Assembly (NCBI GenBank): GCA_023421505.1
Contig: JAEZTJ010000093.1
Location: 62,001-126,000 of the forward strand
Length of the DNA: 64,000 nt
From: Bacillota bacterium
GTDB taxonomy: Bacteria > Bacillota > Clostridia > Lachnospirales > Lachnospiraceae
Reading direction: 5' to 3'
The notes under the pieces were generated by a model. The model ran no database searches and had not been told where the DNA came from. It saw only the letters and a program-made list of their open reading frames with translations. The translations under genes and the position numbers were made by a program. Below, in pieces: positions 16,123-25,289 of this stretch (positions are counted from its first letter, which is position 1; each line of letters opens with the position of its first letter).

Positions 16123-19062
16123 CTATTTCATCAGGCTCTTTATTTCTTTAAACATATCTCTGTTTTCCGTGATTTTACTTTCATTTCCGATTACGCAGAT
16201 GTTACCTGCGTCTAGGATGGAACGGATTAAATTATGCAGTGCTCTGATATCTTCATTCGTGACCTTCAATACCTCATCCCGTTCCTTCTGAAGATCTGCC
16301 TCTGAGATACCTGCCAGGTACATACTCAAGGATCTTTTTCCTGTTGTCTGAGGAGTAAGCGGTGCATCTAAGGTACTAAAGGTACCAATGATATATTTTG
16401 TAATATCTCTCTCCTCTGCAGTAAAATTCTTCACATATTCTGCTATCTTTTCATAGATTTCATTTGTCTCTCTCAAATTCGGATCACGGTAGGAAGTAAA
16501 ATAAGCATCACCATCTACTCCTGAAAAACCACACATACAGCCGTAAGCGCCGCCCTTGACACGAACATTAATCCATAGATAATCATAGCTTAAAATTGTC
16601 TTTAGAACCTTTAAGGCGCCGGTATATGGATAGCCTGCCTTCATAAAATTACCTGCTCTGGCAACATATTGTACCTGCATTGCTGTTTTGAAGCCTTCGT
16701 TTAGACATACAGGTTTTAAGGCAGACGTATCATATGCTTCATATAGCTTACTGTCTACTGTTCCAATAAGCTTTGCGTTAAAGGCAGGAAGCTTCTCCTC
16801 AAAGCGTTTAAAGCCTTCCTCATCCGCTGTAATACTAATTATTAGATTACTTTTTGTAAAGATCATCTTTGTCAATTCTTTTAGTTTAGCAATTACCGTA
16901 TTTGCCTGTGCGGCAAAATTATCGGCAAGCTCCTCAATAAACTTGTAGAAAGCTATGCCTGTTGTAGTTTCCTTAAATAAGCCATGAACTGAATAATAAG
17001 ACATAGCGCGGTCTACTGCTGCACTATGACCAGAGGAGTTAAAATGCATCTGTAGCTTTGATTTGATCTCATCAACTATTTCCTTTAATCTCTTTGTATC
17101 CTCAAATTTGGTGCAACATAACATTTCTTCTACTAGTCGGAAGGATTCTGACAGCTTATCATACAAGACCTTCGCGTTAAATTCAAATACCGGATAGAAG
17201 CTTTCAGAATTTCCTTTTACAGAAAAACTGATCACATTGGTAAATATCCCGCCAGTATGAATGTGTATCTCATTCGATAAATCCAAATAGCTGTAGTTGT
17301 CCGTGTCAATATAGCCAAGCACAAAGGAAAGTAATGAGGTATAAGGAAGCAGCTCCTTTGGTACCTCTTTTATATTAAACAATAGGCGAAGGTAAGCAAT
17401 TTTATTGGTATATACATTATGATGGATTACCTTTACTCCATCAATCCTATGCTCCTCATTATAAAGCGGGCGTATCTTCTTATCAATATCTGCACGAGTT
17501 AAAAGTGGAATACTTTCAAGCTCCTCCTTTGTAGAAGGTGTCTCCTGAAATTTACGAAGACGTACAGACTCTTCCATTATCTCTTTCATTTCCTCTTTTG
17601 ATAATGTCATTTTAAAGGAAGCCAGTTTATTCTTTAATATCTCTTCTTTTTCATTGTTTAGTCCAAGCTTGGGCTTTAGTAAGACAACCGAGCAATGCGT
17701 ATTATTAAGCAGATATTCCTTGACGCATTTCTCATAGTAACCGGTTCCGATCTTATCCTTTAAAAATGCATAACCTGCTGAATCCTTTAAATGCAGAAAC
17801 GGCTTTTTGTCATCATGCAGCCAGGAGCTCATGGCACGAAGCCCATAAAGCAGCCCTTTCGGAAACTGACCATAATCTGCCTCACGATATTTAAACTCAT
17901 AGAAATTAATGGCTGCCCGGAGTGATTTTTCATCCAGTCCCTGCGATACAAGCTTTGTCAGTACATCACGGACAATTCCTATCATCTGTTCTTTCTTATC
18001 CGATTCGGAATTCTTTGCTATAATCGTAAAAGTAGGCTGTAATATTTCATCCTCATAGCCGCCCAGTATATCTTTTCCTATTTCAGCATCTAAAAGTGCT
18101 TGTTTTACAGGTGCCCCTGGCGCCTGCAAGAGTACATAATCCAGTATCTGAAAGGTCAAAGCCAATTCTTTATCAAGTGAATTACCAACAACCGTATTTA
18201 TACTGATATAAGTATTATCCTTAGCCGTCTCATCCTCGCTTAATGAATAGTATGCTTCTATCTCCCTCATTGAAGCAAAGCTTTTTTGCAGCTTCACTTC
18301 CGATGCAACATTCAAGCGGCTATATTGATTTAAATACTCCTTATCTAGCCAATTCAGACGCTCTTCAAAATCCATATCACCATATAAATAAATATAACTG
18401 TTAGACGGGTGGTAATAGGTCTTATGAAATTCAATAAATTCTTCATAGGAAAGATCAGATATAAAGTCCGGGTCACCACCGGATTCTACGCCATAAGCCG
18501 TATCTGGGAACAGGGAATTCTGAATCATGCGGTATAACATAGATTCAGGAGAAGAGAAAGCCCCCTTCATCTCATTATATACTACACCATTGATCTTTAG
18601 CTCGGCATTTTCATCCTCCAGATCATAATGCCAGCCCTCCTGCTCGAATATTTCTTTACGTTTATAGATATTAGGGTATAATACTGCATCCATATAGACA
18701 TGCATTAAATTTTTAAAATCCTGATCATTAATGCTGGCTACAGGATATACGGTTTTATCCGGATAGGTCATCGCATTTAAAAAGGTATTTAAGGAACCCT
18801 TTGCCAATTCTACAAAGGGATCCTTTGCTGGGAAGTTCTTAGAACCGCATAAAACCGAATGCTCAATAATATGTGCTACTCCGGTACTGTTAGCCGGCGG
18901 CGTACGAAAGCCAATGGAGAAGACTTTATTATTATCATCATTTGCTACGATAGCGACCCTTGCACCGGTCTTTTTATGCATCAATAGTTTACCTATTCCA
19001 TTAACATCTTCAAGCTTTTCCTCAAGCAGAAATTCATATGAGGAAGGAATTTCAAATTTCAT
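16123..19062 (-). CDS. M16C zinc metallopeptidase (presequence-protease type)
   Basis: A 979-residue member of the insulinase/PreP family M16C. The zinc-binding HxxEH is present as HIIEHSVLCGSKNFPAKDPF in the N-terminal domain, where His, His and a downstream Glu bind zinc. The size fits the four-domain clamshell of PreP-like enzymes that degrade unstructured peptides. No signal peptide is seen, so it is probably cytoplasmic. The ATG at 19062 with GGAGG 7 nt upstream is preferred; the ATG at 19077 overlaps that site. It precedes era. A peptide-turnover role is inferred from the family. Confidence 0.93.
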   Translation of the reverse strand: MKFEIPSSYEFLLEEKLEDVNGIGKLLMHKKTGARVAIVANDDNNKVFSIGFRTPPANSTGVAHIIEHSVLCGSKNFPAKDPFVELAKGSLNTFLNAMTYPDKTVYPVASINDQDFKNLMHVYMDAVLYPNIYKRKEIFEQEGWHYDLEDENAELKINGVVYNEMKGAFSSPESMLYRMIQNSLFPDTAYGVESGGDPDFISDLSYEEFIEFHKTYYHPSNSYIYLYGDMDFEERLNWLDKEYLNQYSRLNVASEVKLQKSFASMREIEAYYSLSEDETAKDNTYISINTVVGNSLDKELALTFQILDYVLLQAPGAPVKQALLDAEIGKDILGGYEDEILQPTFTIIAKNSESDKKEQMIGIVRDVLTKLVSQGLDEKSLRAAINFYEFKYREADYGQFPKGLLYGLRAMSSWLHDDKKPFLHLKDSAGYAFLKDKIGTGYYEKCVKEYLLNNTHCSVVLLKPKLGLNNEKEEILKNKLASFKMTLSKEEMKEIMEESVRLRKFQETPSTKEELESIPLLTRADIDKKIRPLYNEEHRIDGVKVIHHNVYTNKIAYLRLLFNIKEVPKELLPYTSLLSFVLGYIDTDNYSYLDLSNEIHIHTGGIFTNVISFSVKGNSESFYPVFEFNAKVLYDKLSESFRLVEEMLCCTKFEDTKRLKEIVDEIKSKLQMHFNSSGHSAAVDRAMSYYSVHGLFKETTTGIAFYKFIEELADNFAAQANTVIAKLKELTKMIFTKSNLIISITADEEGFKRFEEKLPAFNAKLIGTVDSKLYEAYDTSALKPVCLNEGFKTAMQVQYVARAGNFMKAGYPYTGALKVLKTILSYDYLWINVRVKGGAYGCMCGFSGVDGDAYFTSYRDPNLRETNEIYEKIAEYVKNFTAEERDITKYIIGTFSTLDAPLTPQTTGKRSLSMYLAGISEADLQKERDEVLKVTNEDIRALHNLIRSILDAGNICVIGNESKITENRDMFKEIKSLMK

Positions 19063-19483
19063 GTAGTTAACCTCCATACTAATTTAATCAGCCGGCTCTT
19101 TGAATTAAATTGTTTCAGGCCTCGTATATAAGGCTTTAGGCCCGCTGGTAATGTCTAAATTTTATTCATTATAAGTATAGTTATTTATAGTATATGCTTA
19201 TTCATAATATCATAAAAATATCAGTTTGTCATTTACGAAGCTAGTATTTTCCATCTTTCATAGTATTGTATGACATTACTTAAAATATTTTGATATGCAG
19301 TTAACTTATACTCATTTTTTATATTATTCATAAAATATAACCCAGTTAATCCTATAATTGAATGTTAATATAACAAAATATCACAAAAGAAGTTTGACAT
19401 TTTATTAAATTTATGTTAAATTTAGACTATCATTACTAATGGCAGTAATGCAATTAATCATCAATATGTTTTAGGAGGCTTTT
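19063..19483. other. Divergent region between the M16C gene and the cold-shock gene
   Basis: About 420 bp, A/T-rich, with no gene. TTGACA at 19394-19399 with a TTAAAT-type -10 at 19416-19421 is the best candidate for the cold-shock promoter. That would give a leader of about 55 nt before the GGAGG at 19471. Confidence 0.5.
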
Positions 19484-19684
19484 ATGAAGACAGGTACAGT
19501 GAAATGGTTTAATGCAAAAAAGGGGTTTGGATTTATTTCTGATGAAGAAGGAAATGATGTATTTGTACATTTTTCAGCTCTCATGATGGATGGTTTTAAA
19601 GTTCTTGAAGAGGGAGAAAAAGTACAGTTTGACGTAGTTAAGGGTGAAAAAGGACCTCAGGCTGCGAATGTATCAAGATTTTAA
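19484..19684 (+). CDS. Cold-shock protein
   Basis: A 66-residue cold-shock-domain protein, a single OB-fold nucleic-acid chaperone. RNP1 is KGFGFI and RNP2 is VFVHFS, both intact, with GPQAANV at the C-terminus. Length and sequence are typical of CspA/CspB. It is preceded by AGGAGG and followed by a strong terminator, so it is a monocistronic unit. Whether it is cold-inducible cannot be told from the sequence. Confidence 0.97.
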   Translation: MKTGTVKWFNAKKGFGFISDEEGNDVFVHFSALMMDGFKVLEEGEKVQFDVVKGEKGPQAANVSRF

Positions 19685-19757
19685 TCACAACAACTTAAAG
19701 TAATTTTTATTATATAGAAACATATTTTAGTAGTTGTTGAAAACTGTTACATATAAT

Positions 19758-19801
19758 AAAAAGTCTGCTCCAGGTTCTTTTGTTACCGGAGCAGACTTTT
19801 T
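19758..19801 (+). terminator. Terminator after the cold-shock gene
   Basis: A long stem, aaaaagtctgctcc / ggagcagacttttt, with a loop of about 16 nt. A-run before and T-run after allow it to work from either side; the convergent purH gene is downstream. Confidence 0.9.
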
Positions 19802-19942
19802 AGTTATTTAATGAAATTATCTGATTAATCCATATAAATTATCAATATGATATATCCTGTCCAAAAATTATCTTCTTCGAATATCCTTGCCTACCTATTC
19901 TATCTTATATTTAAGTGTATATTAGTTAAAGTGTATAACTTC

Positions 19943-21496
19943 CTAGTGTTTGAAATGTCTCATACCGGTAAATACCATAGCAATTCCGTATTCATTGCAT
20001 TTTTTTATGGAGTCCTCGTCTCTTGCTGCTCCACCTGGTTGAATGATTGCTGTTATTCCTGCCTGATGCGCTGCTTCAACACAGTCATCAAAGGGAAAGA
20101 ATGCATCCGATGCTAATACCGCTCCCTGTGTAATCTCCTCACCTATTAATTCATTGGCATGCTCGATTGATTGCTTGGTAGCCCAGATACGGTTCACCTG
20201 TCCGGGTCCGATACCGATGGACTGCTTATCCTTTGCTAGTGCAATACCATTGGACTTAACAAATTTCACTACACGCCATGCAAATTTCAAATCTTCCATT
20301 TCCTTCTCAGAAGGAGTCCGGTCTGTTACTACCTTTAAGTCTTCTTCCTGATAGATCTTACTGTCTATCGTCTGAATAATCAAACCACCGTTAACCTTCT
20401 TTAAATCATATGCAGTTTCATCCTGTGGCACTTCGATATCTGCAAGCTGTAGAAGTCTGATGTTTTTCTTAATCGTTAATAGCTCCAATGCCTCCTTCTC
20501 ATAAGAGGGTGCAACAACTACTTCAAGGAATATCTCTTTCATTTCCTGTGCCATTTCTTTTGTAACCTCACGGTTAATTACAACAATTCCTCCGAAAATA
20601 GAAGTTTTATCAGCATTAAAGGCCTTTACCCAAGCATCATAGATATTGTCGGCACTTCCTACACCACAAGGATTACCATGCTTGCAGGCAACTACTGTAG
20701 GCTCTGTAAATTCTTTTAAAAGCTCCAAGGCCCCATTGGTATCATTAATATTATTAAAGGACAATTCCTTACCGTGTAATTGAACCGCATCGGTGATAGA
20801 GCCCTTCTTCTTACCGATTTCACGATAAAAAGCTGCTGATTGGTGAGGATTTTCACCATACCTCATATCCTGAACCTTTTCGAAGGTCATCGTAAGCGTC
20901 TCCGGAAGCTCCTTATCATTTCTCTGTTTCTTTAAATAATCTGCAATCATGGTATCATAGGAGGAAGTATGAATGAAAACCTTCTGCATCAGGTAAAATT
21001 TAGTGTCTAGTGATACCGTTTTATTTTCTTTCAGTTCCGTCAGAACCTTATCATAATCTCTCGGATCAACAACGACAGCTACATCCTGATAATTCTTTGC
21101 TGCAGAACGAAGCATGGTCGGTCCTCCTATATCAATATTTTCCACCGCCTCAGCCCTGGTTACATTATCTTTTAAAATCGTAGCTTTAAAAGGATACAAA
21201 TTTACGACAACAATATCAATCGTATCAATATTCAAATCAGCCAGCTGTTTCATATGAGAAGGATTACTTCTCATAGCAAGCAAGCCTGCATGTACTGCGG
21301 GATGAAGTGTCTTCACACGACCATCAAGACATTCCGGAAATCCAGTTAGTTCCGAAATTTCTATAGCAGGAACCTCTGCCTCCTTTAATTTGCCATAAGT
21401 ACCTCCGGTTGATATAATCTCAATCCCCAAATCCACTAATTCTTTGGCAAATTCAACAATTCCTGTTTTATCCGATACGCTGATTAATGTTCTCAT
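19943..21496 (-). CDS. purH: Bifunctional AICAR transformylase/IMP cyclohydrolase
   Basis: A 517-residue PurH that carries out the last two steps of de novo IMP synthesis. The N-terminal MGS-like cyclohydrolase domain (about residues 1-150) shows ISVSDKTGIVEFAKELVDLG and STGGTYGKL. The transformylase domain contains MRYGENPHQSAAFYRE and VACKHGNPCGVG, which includes the active-site Lys-His. The C-terminus GMRHFKH is diagnostic. It stands alone, not with other pur genes, and is convergent with the cold-shock gene. No purine riboswitch was recognised upstream. Confidence 0.98.
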   Translation of the reverse strand: MRTLISVSDKTGIVEFAKELVDLGIEIISTGGTYGKLKEAEVPAIEISELTGFPECLDGRVKTLHPAVHAGLLAMRSNPSHMKQLADLNIDTIDIVVVNLYPFKATILKDNVTRAEAVENIDIGGPTMLRSAAKNYQDVAVVVDPRDYDKVLTELKENKTVSLDTKFYLMQKVFIHTSSYDTMIADYLKKQRNDKELPETLTMTFEKVQDMRYGENPHQSAAFYREIGKKKGSITDAVQLHGKELSFNNINDTNGALELLKEFTEPTVVACKHGNPCGVGSADNIYDAWVKAFNADKTSIFGGIVVINREVTKEMAQEMKEIFLEVVVAPSYEKEALELLTIKKNIRLLQLADIEVPQDETAYDLKKVNGGLIIQTIDSKIYQEEDLKVVTDRTPSEKEMEDLKFAWRVVKFVKSNGIALAKDKQSIGIGPGQVNRIWATKQSIEHANELIGEEITQGAVLASDAFFPFDDCVEAAHQAGITAIIQPGGAARDEDSIKKCNEYGIAMVFTGMRHFKH

Positions 21497-21850
21497 GCTT
21501 TCTCTCCTTTTCTTTCTTGTAATATATAAATTTCATTTATTTTACAGTGATTAGTAGTAGTTTCTGATCTATTTATTTCATAAAGAAAATACTACACTAA
21601 GGGATAAATGATTTCAATTGATAAATTCTAATGTATCTTATTGATATTTCTAATATATAATAAAGTCAGGTCAAATAATATTGCATTCGTTTGCAAATTA
21701 TACTATAATGCGTTTGATGCTTTATGTAAAAAAATTTTGATAATACGAAGCTTTTGCTTAATAAGTTTGTGTCCGCGCTGCAACCTCAAACTTGATATAC
21801 GAAAAGCCTCGCAATGCGAACCCTGAAGCAGCGCAGAAATGAGATAAATT
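21497..21850. other. Divergent region between purH and the TIGR01906-type gene
   Basis: About 350 bp without a convincing gene. Around 21763-21835 are hairpin-forming G/C-rich segments (aagtttgtg.. caaactt; cctcgcaatgcg). This may be a weak relative of the repeat at 38411 and 50360, but the similarity is too low to call. Confidence 0.4.
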
Positions 21851-22522
21851 ATGAAACATTTTAAAATAACTGATTTATTAATCGGAATAATATTTACCTT
21901 ATTATTTATATCGATTGCCGTTGTGATAACAGTTAATTTCAGGCCGCTTTATTATATGGATATCGACGCGCTGAATATAGAGGCTGATTCCGGTATTCAA
22001 AAGGATGTGATTTTAGAAAATTATAATGCCCTAATTGATTATTCCTCACCTTTTTATAAAGGTGAGTTACAGTTTCCATCTTTAGCTGCCTCCGAAAGTG
22101 GTCTCAGTCACTTTGAAGAAGTAAAAAACATATTCACAAGCTTTTATATATTAGGAGCAGTTACATTAATTCTTGGTGTGATTATAATCATATATAAGTC
22201 AAGAAGAAAGGAAATCAGTTATCTACTGGTTTCTGCAATTACTGCTATTGTTTTGCCTCTTCTTTTAGGACTGTTCATGGGTATAAATTTCGATAAAACC
22301 TTTATCCTATTTCACAAATTATTCTTTAATAATAATGATTGGCTTTTTGATCCCGCTACCGATCCTGTCATAACAATTTTACCGGATACCTTTTTTATGC
22401 ATTGTGCAATCCTGATCATTTTAATTGTTATTCTGTTCAGTATTGCCTTTTTAACTATATATATCGTAAAAAGGAAGAATATCCATATAAAATATCGTAA
22501 AAACAGGGGTCTGAAATTGTAA
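21851..22522 (+). CDS. TIGR01906-type integral membrane protein
   Basis: A 223-residue protein with four hydrophobic segments (near residues 8-30, 95-117, 122-145 and 180-205). The sequence pattern, an extracytoplasmic loop with YNALIDYSSPFYKGELQFPSL, then FxEVKNIF, and DWLFDPATDPVITILPDTFFMHC, is that of the TIGR01906/DUF1461 family. The function of this family is not known. It is on its own, with the pyk leader and MITE-like element 4 downstream. Confidence 0.8.
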   Translation: MKHFKITDLLIGIIFTLLFISIAVVITVNFRPLYYMDIDALNIEADSGIQKDVILENYNALIDYSSPFYKGELQFPSLAASESGLSHFEEVKNIFTSFYILGAVTLILGVIIIIYKSRRKEISYLLVSAITAIVLPLLLGLFMGINFDKTFILFHKLFFNNNDWLFDPATDPVITILPDTFFMHCAILIILIVILFSIAFLTIYIVKRKNIHIKYRKNRGLKL

Positions 22523-22685
22523 CTATTGTAATATTGATTTGTTTAATCTTTATGTTATGATTGGTGTGTTAAAATTAATATCAATTTTTATAATAATTTT
22601 TTATTAAGCATATAGGATTGATCAGAGTCTCAAAACTAATGGTGAATATATCTTTTTGGGCGCTTTAGTCTTAATAAGGTATTGT

Positions 22686-22781
22686 AAAACTTTGTATAGG
22701 TTATTGCGAAACTATATAGTTTTATTAATTGTATACAATACTTACCGTTAATGAGTTTCGCAATTATCTAAAAACTGTGTA
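22686..22781. mobile_element. MITE-like element 4, internally deleted, upstream of pyk
   Basis: A 74-bp element (22697-22770) with terminal inverted repeats taggttattgcgaaac / gtttcgcaattatcta. It is flanked by an 11-bp direct repeat with one mismatch, aaaactttgta at 22686-22696 and aaaactgtgta at 22771-22781. The hairpin core seen in the other copies is missing. At the join is a perfect palindrome, attgtatacaat (22728-22739), identical to the putative OhrR operators at 44605 and 44631. It ends 26 bp before the pyk start. Confidence 0.85.
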
Positions 22782-22796
22782 ATTATGGAGGTAATA

Positions 22797-24224
22797 ATGA
22801 GAAAAACAAAGATTATATGTACACTAGGTCCATCAACAGATAATGATACTGTATTAAAGGAGTTAATTAAATCCGGTATGGATGTTGCCCGTTTTAACTT
22901 TTCCCATGCAGATCACGAAGAGCATTTAGGAAGACTTCAAAAAATAGAAAAATATCGTGAAGAGCTTGGCATTCCTGTTGCTACTCTTTTGGATACAAAG
23001 GGTCCTGAGATTCGGATCGGTTCTTTTCAGGATAATAAAAAGATTCATCTGAAGGAAGGTCAAACCTTTACTTTAACTTCAAGAGATATTGAGGGTGATG
23101 AAACACAGGTTTCTATCACTTACCCTAATTTGATTTATGATATTGAAATAGGGAATACGGTATTAATAGACGATGGTTTAGTCGAAATGACAGTAACCGG
23201 TATCAATGATACGGATATCATCTGTGAGGTTAAAAATAACGGTATCATATCTAATAAAAAGGGGGTTAATGTTCCTGGCGTTTCGCTAACCATGCCTTTT
23301 ATTAGTGATAAGGATCGTGAGGATATCCTGTTTGCCATCAATCATAAATACGATTTCATAGCAGCTTCCTTCGTAAGGACCGCCGAGGATGTCAAGGAAA
23401 TCCGCAAAATGCTTAACAAGCATAATTCTAAAACAAAAATCATAGCTAAAATAGAGAATTACCAGGGTGTTGAAAATATTGATGAGATTATAAAGGCTGC
23501 TGATGGAATTATGATTGCTCGCGGTGACATGGGAGTAGAAATACCTTATGAAGAGGTGCCTGTCATTCAAAAGATGATCATTAAAAAAGTATATAATAGC
23601 TCCAAACAGGTTATCACAGCAACGCAAATGCTAGATTCCATGATTAAAAATCCAAGGCCGACAAGAGCCGAGACGACAGATGTTGCAAATGCTATTTATG
23701 ATGGTACCAGTGCTATTATGCTATCCGGAGAGACCGCTGCAGGAAGCTATCCTGTGGAAGCCCTGAAAACTATGGTAAAAATCACACTTCGCGCTGAAGC
23801 GGATATTGACTATAAAAAACGCTTCAGAATACAGGAGGTTTGCCAGCATCCTGATATCACCGATGCAATATCCCGCGCAACAGTAACTACTGCTCATGAT
23901 TTGAATGCAAAGATGATTATTACCGTAACTACTTCAGGCAAAACCGCCAGAATTATATCGCGTTATCGTCCTGACTGCCAGATACTTGGCTGTACCACCG
24001 ATCCTATCGTCTTCAGGCAATTAAATTTGGCATGGGGTGTTACTCCTTTATTAATGCAGGTAGAGCATGATACCTTTGAGTTATTTGATCATGCTATACA
24101 AGCTGTCGAAGACGCCGGTTATCTAGAGAACGGTGAATTAGCTGTATTAACAGCAGGAGTACCTTTAGGCATGTCTGGTACTACGAATATTATTAAAGTA
24201 CAGATTGCTGGCAGCGAAAACTAA
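22797..24224 (+). CDS. pyk: Pyruvate kinase
   Basis: A 475-residue pyruvate kinase, the final glycolytic step from PEP and ADP to pyruvate and ATP. The N-terminal RKTKIICTLGPSTDN is diagnostic, and the catalytic MIARGDMGVEIPYEEVPVIQK and TATQMLDSMIKNPRPTRAETTDVANA blocks are intact. There is no extra C-terminal PEP-utiliser domain of the kind found in Bacillus enzymes (about 585 residues). The ATG at 22797 is used because GGAGG lies just upstream; the in-frame ATG at 22785 precedes that site. The MITE-like element sits directly upstream. Both PPDK and PYK are present, so either can make pyruvate from PEP. Confidence 0.97.
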   Translation: MRKTKIICTLGPSTDNDTVLKELIKSGMDVARFNFSHADHEEHLGRLQKIEKYREELGIPVATLLDTKGPEIRIGSFQDNKKIHLKEGQTFTLTSRDIEGDETQVSITYPNLIYDIEIGNTVLIDDGLVEMTVTGINDTDIICEVKNNGIISNKKGVNVPGVSLTMPFISDKDREDILFAINHKYDFIAASFVRTAEDVKEIRKMLNKHNSKTKIIAKIENYQGVENIDEIIKAADGIMIARGDMGVEIPYEEVPVIQKMIIKKVYNSSKQVITATQMLDSMIKNPRPTRAETTDVANAIYDGTSAIMLSGETAAGSYPVEALKTMVKITLRAEADIDYKKRFRIQEVCQHPDITDAISRATVTTAHDLNAKMIITVTTSGKTARIISRYRPDCQILGCTTDPIVFRQLNLAWGVTPLLMQVEHDTFELFDHAIQAVEDAGYLENGELAVLTAGVPLGMSGTTNIIKVQIAGSEN

Positions 24225-24243
24225 TTAAGTCTAGCAATAAAAT

Positions 24244-24342
24244 GAGGATATCTTCAAAGTAACTCTTACCTATCATATACACTTGGAATATAATGATTCC
24301 AATACTGTAGGTAGATAAGAAAAACTTTTAAAGATATCCTCT
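24244..24342. terminator. Structured terminator between convergent pyk and amidase genes
   Basis: The outer stem gaggatatctt / aagatatcctc encloses a second stem (ttacctat / gtaggta type) and an apical hairpin ttggaat / attccaa, giving a branched fold. T-rich flanks lie on both sides. It resembles the elements at 26883, 44735 and 58183, so it may belong to a repeat family. Confidence 0.7.
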
Positions 24343-24359
24343 TTATTATCTGAGTAAGT

Positions 24360-25073
24360 CTATTTTGTTTCTACTTGTTCAGATTTAAGCTTAGTTACTT
24401 CCTTCATCACATCATCTCGAAAGGCTTCCCATGCATCCTTATGTTCCACATAATACAGGGGACAAAGCTTGCCGGTTATATCATAATGGCGGATAATGTC
24501 CTCCCTTTCTAAGTCATATTCGATGCAGAGGCTTGCTGCAAGACACACCAGTGACTGATAGGTTGATTTATTAAACTTACCCGTCTTATCCGGATGGCAG
24601 CACTCTATTGCTACGGTATCATCATTTCTGTTGTTAGAGGCGTAGGCGATTTCGGTTAGCGGAATACATTGGATCACTTCACCCTCTAATCCGATTACAA
24701 AATGACTGCTGACACTTGTCGCTTTGCTATTTGCAAGCCCTTCAAAATAACTGCGGTTATTTTGAGCGGTTGTACCTGGATTTGCAGTATAGTGTATTAC
24801 AACTCCCTTTATTTTCTTAAGCTTTTTCTGAGGCCTGGAATACGGATTCGGAGTAAGGTACTCTAATTTAATTTTTTCACCGTTTGATAATGGATGAATG
24901 ATTGTTTCCTCTATGACTTTGTTTCCCCCAAATTGCTCCGAGTAGATATTATATATAACATATAAAGGTATTGTAATAATTGCGCAAAGCAATACCAATG
25001 TAAATATTCTTAATAATACTCTCTTTCTACGCTTCTTTCTGCGCCACTCTTCCTTGGTTAGTTTTCTGGCCAT
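24360..25073 (-). CDS. Membrane-anchored N-acetylmuramoyl-L-alanine amidase
   Basis: A 237-residue protein with a basic N-terminus (MARKLTKEEWRRKKRRKRVL) and one membrane helix (residues about 20-42), then an Amidase_2 domain facing outside. Zinc ligands fit H in VVIHYTANPG, H in SSHFVIG or RHYDITG, and C in GKLCP. The AIECCHPDKTGKF segment is typical. It should cleave the amide between MurNAc and L-Ala in peptidoglycan. The start with AGGTGATAAA upstream is chosen. Sporulation or cell-separation use is not shown by the sequence. Confidence 0.9.
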   Translation of the reverse strand: MARKLTKEEWRRKKRRKRVLLRIFTLVLLCAIITIPLYVIYNIYSEQFGGNKVIEETIIHPLSNGEKIKLEYLTPNPYSRPQKKLKKIKGVVIHYTANPGTTAQNNRSYFEGLANSKATSVSSHFVIGLEGEVIQCIPLTEIAYASNNRNDDTVAIECCHPDKTGKFNKSTYQSLVCLAASLCIEYDLEREDIIRHYDITGKLCPLYYVEHKDAWEAFRDDVMKEVTKLKSEQVETK

Positions 25074-25289
25074 TTTATCACCTATCACATTCTTAAATCA
25101 TAAATTTAACCATTTATAACACTTTGTACTTTTATTGCTTATATTTAATATAACTAATAATAGGCAGGTTAATCTTCATTTTATTGAAAATTCCTGCCTT
25201 ATATTAGCACAATTATTATATGAATATGAATCTAATTTTATTAAGATATTCGAAAATATTCCTTAAAATTTATTCGGTAATACTTAATT

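Noticed and set aside
21763..21835. A third R2 repeat copy
   Set aside because: Only the aagtttgtgtcc portion is shared; the other end does not match, so it was left as a weak resemblance.
21497..21850. Possible purine riboswitch before purH
   Set aside because: The conserved three-way junction signature was not recognised; sequence is only loosely structured.
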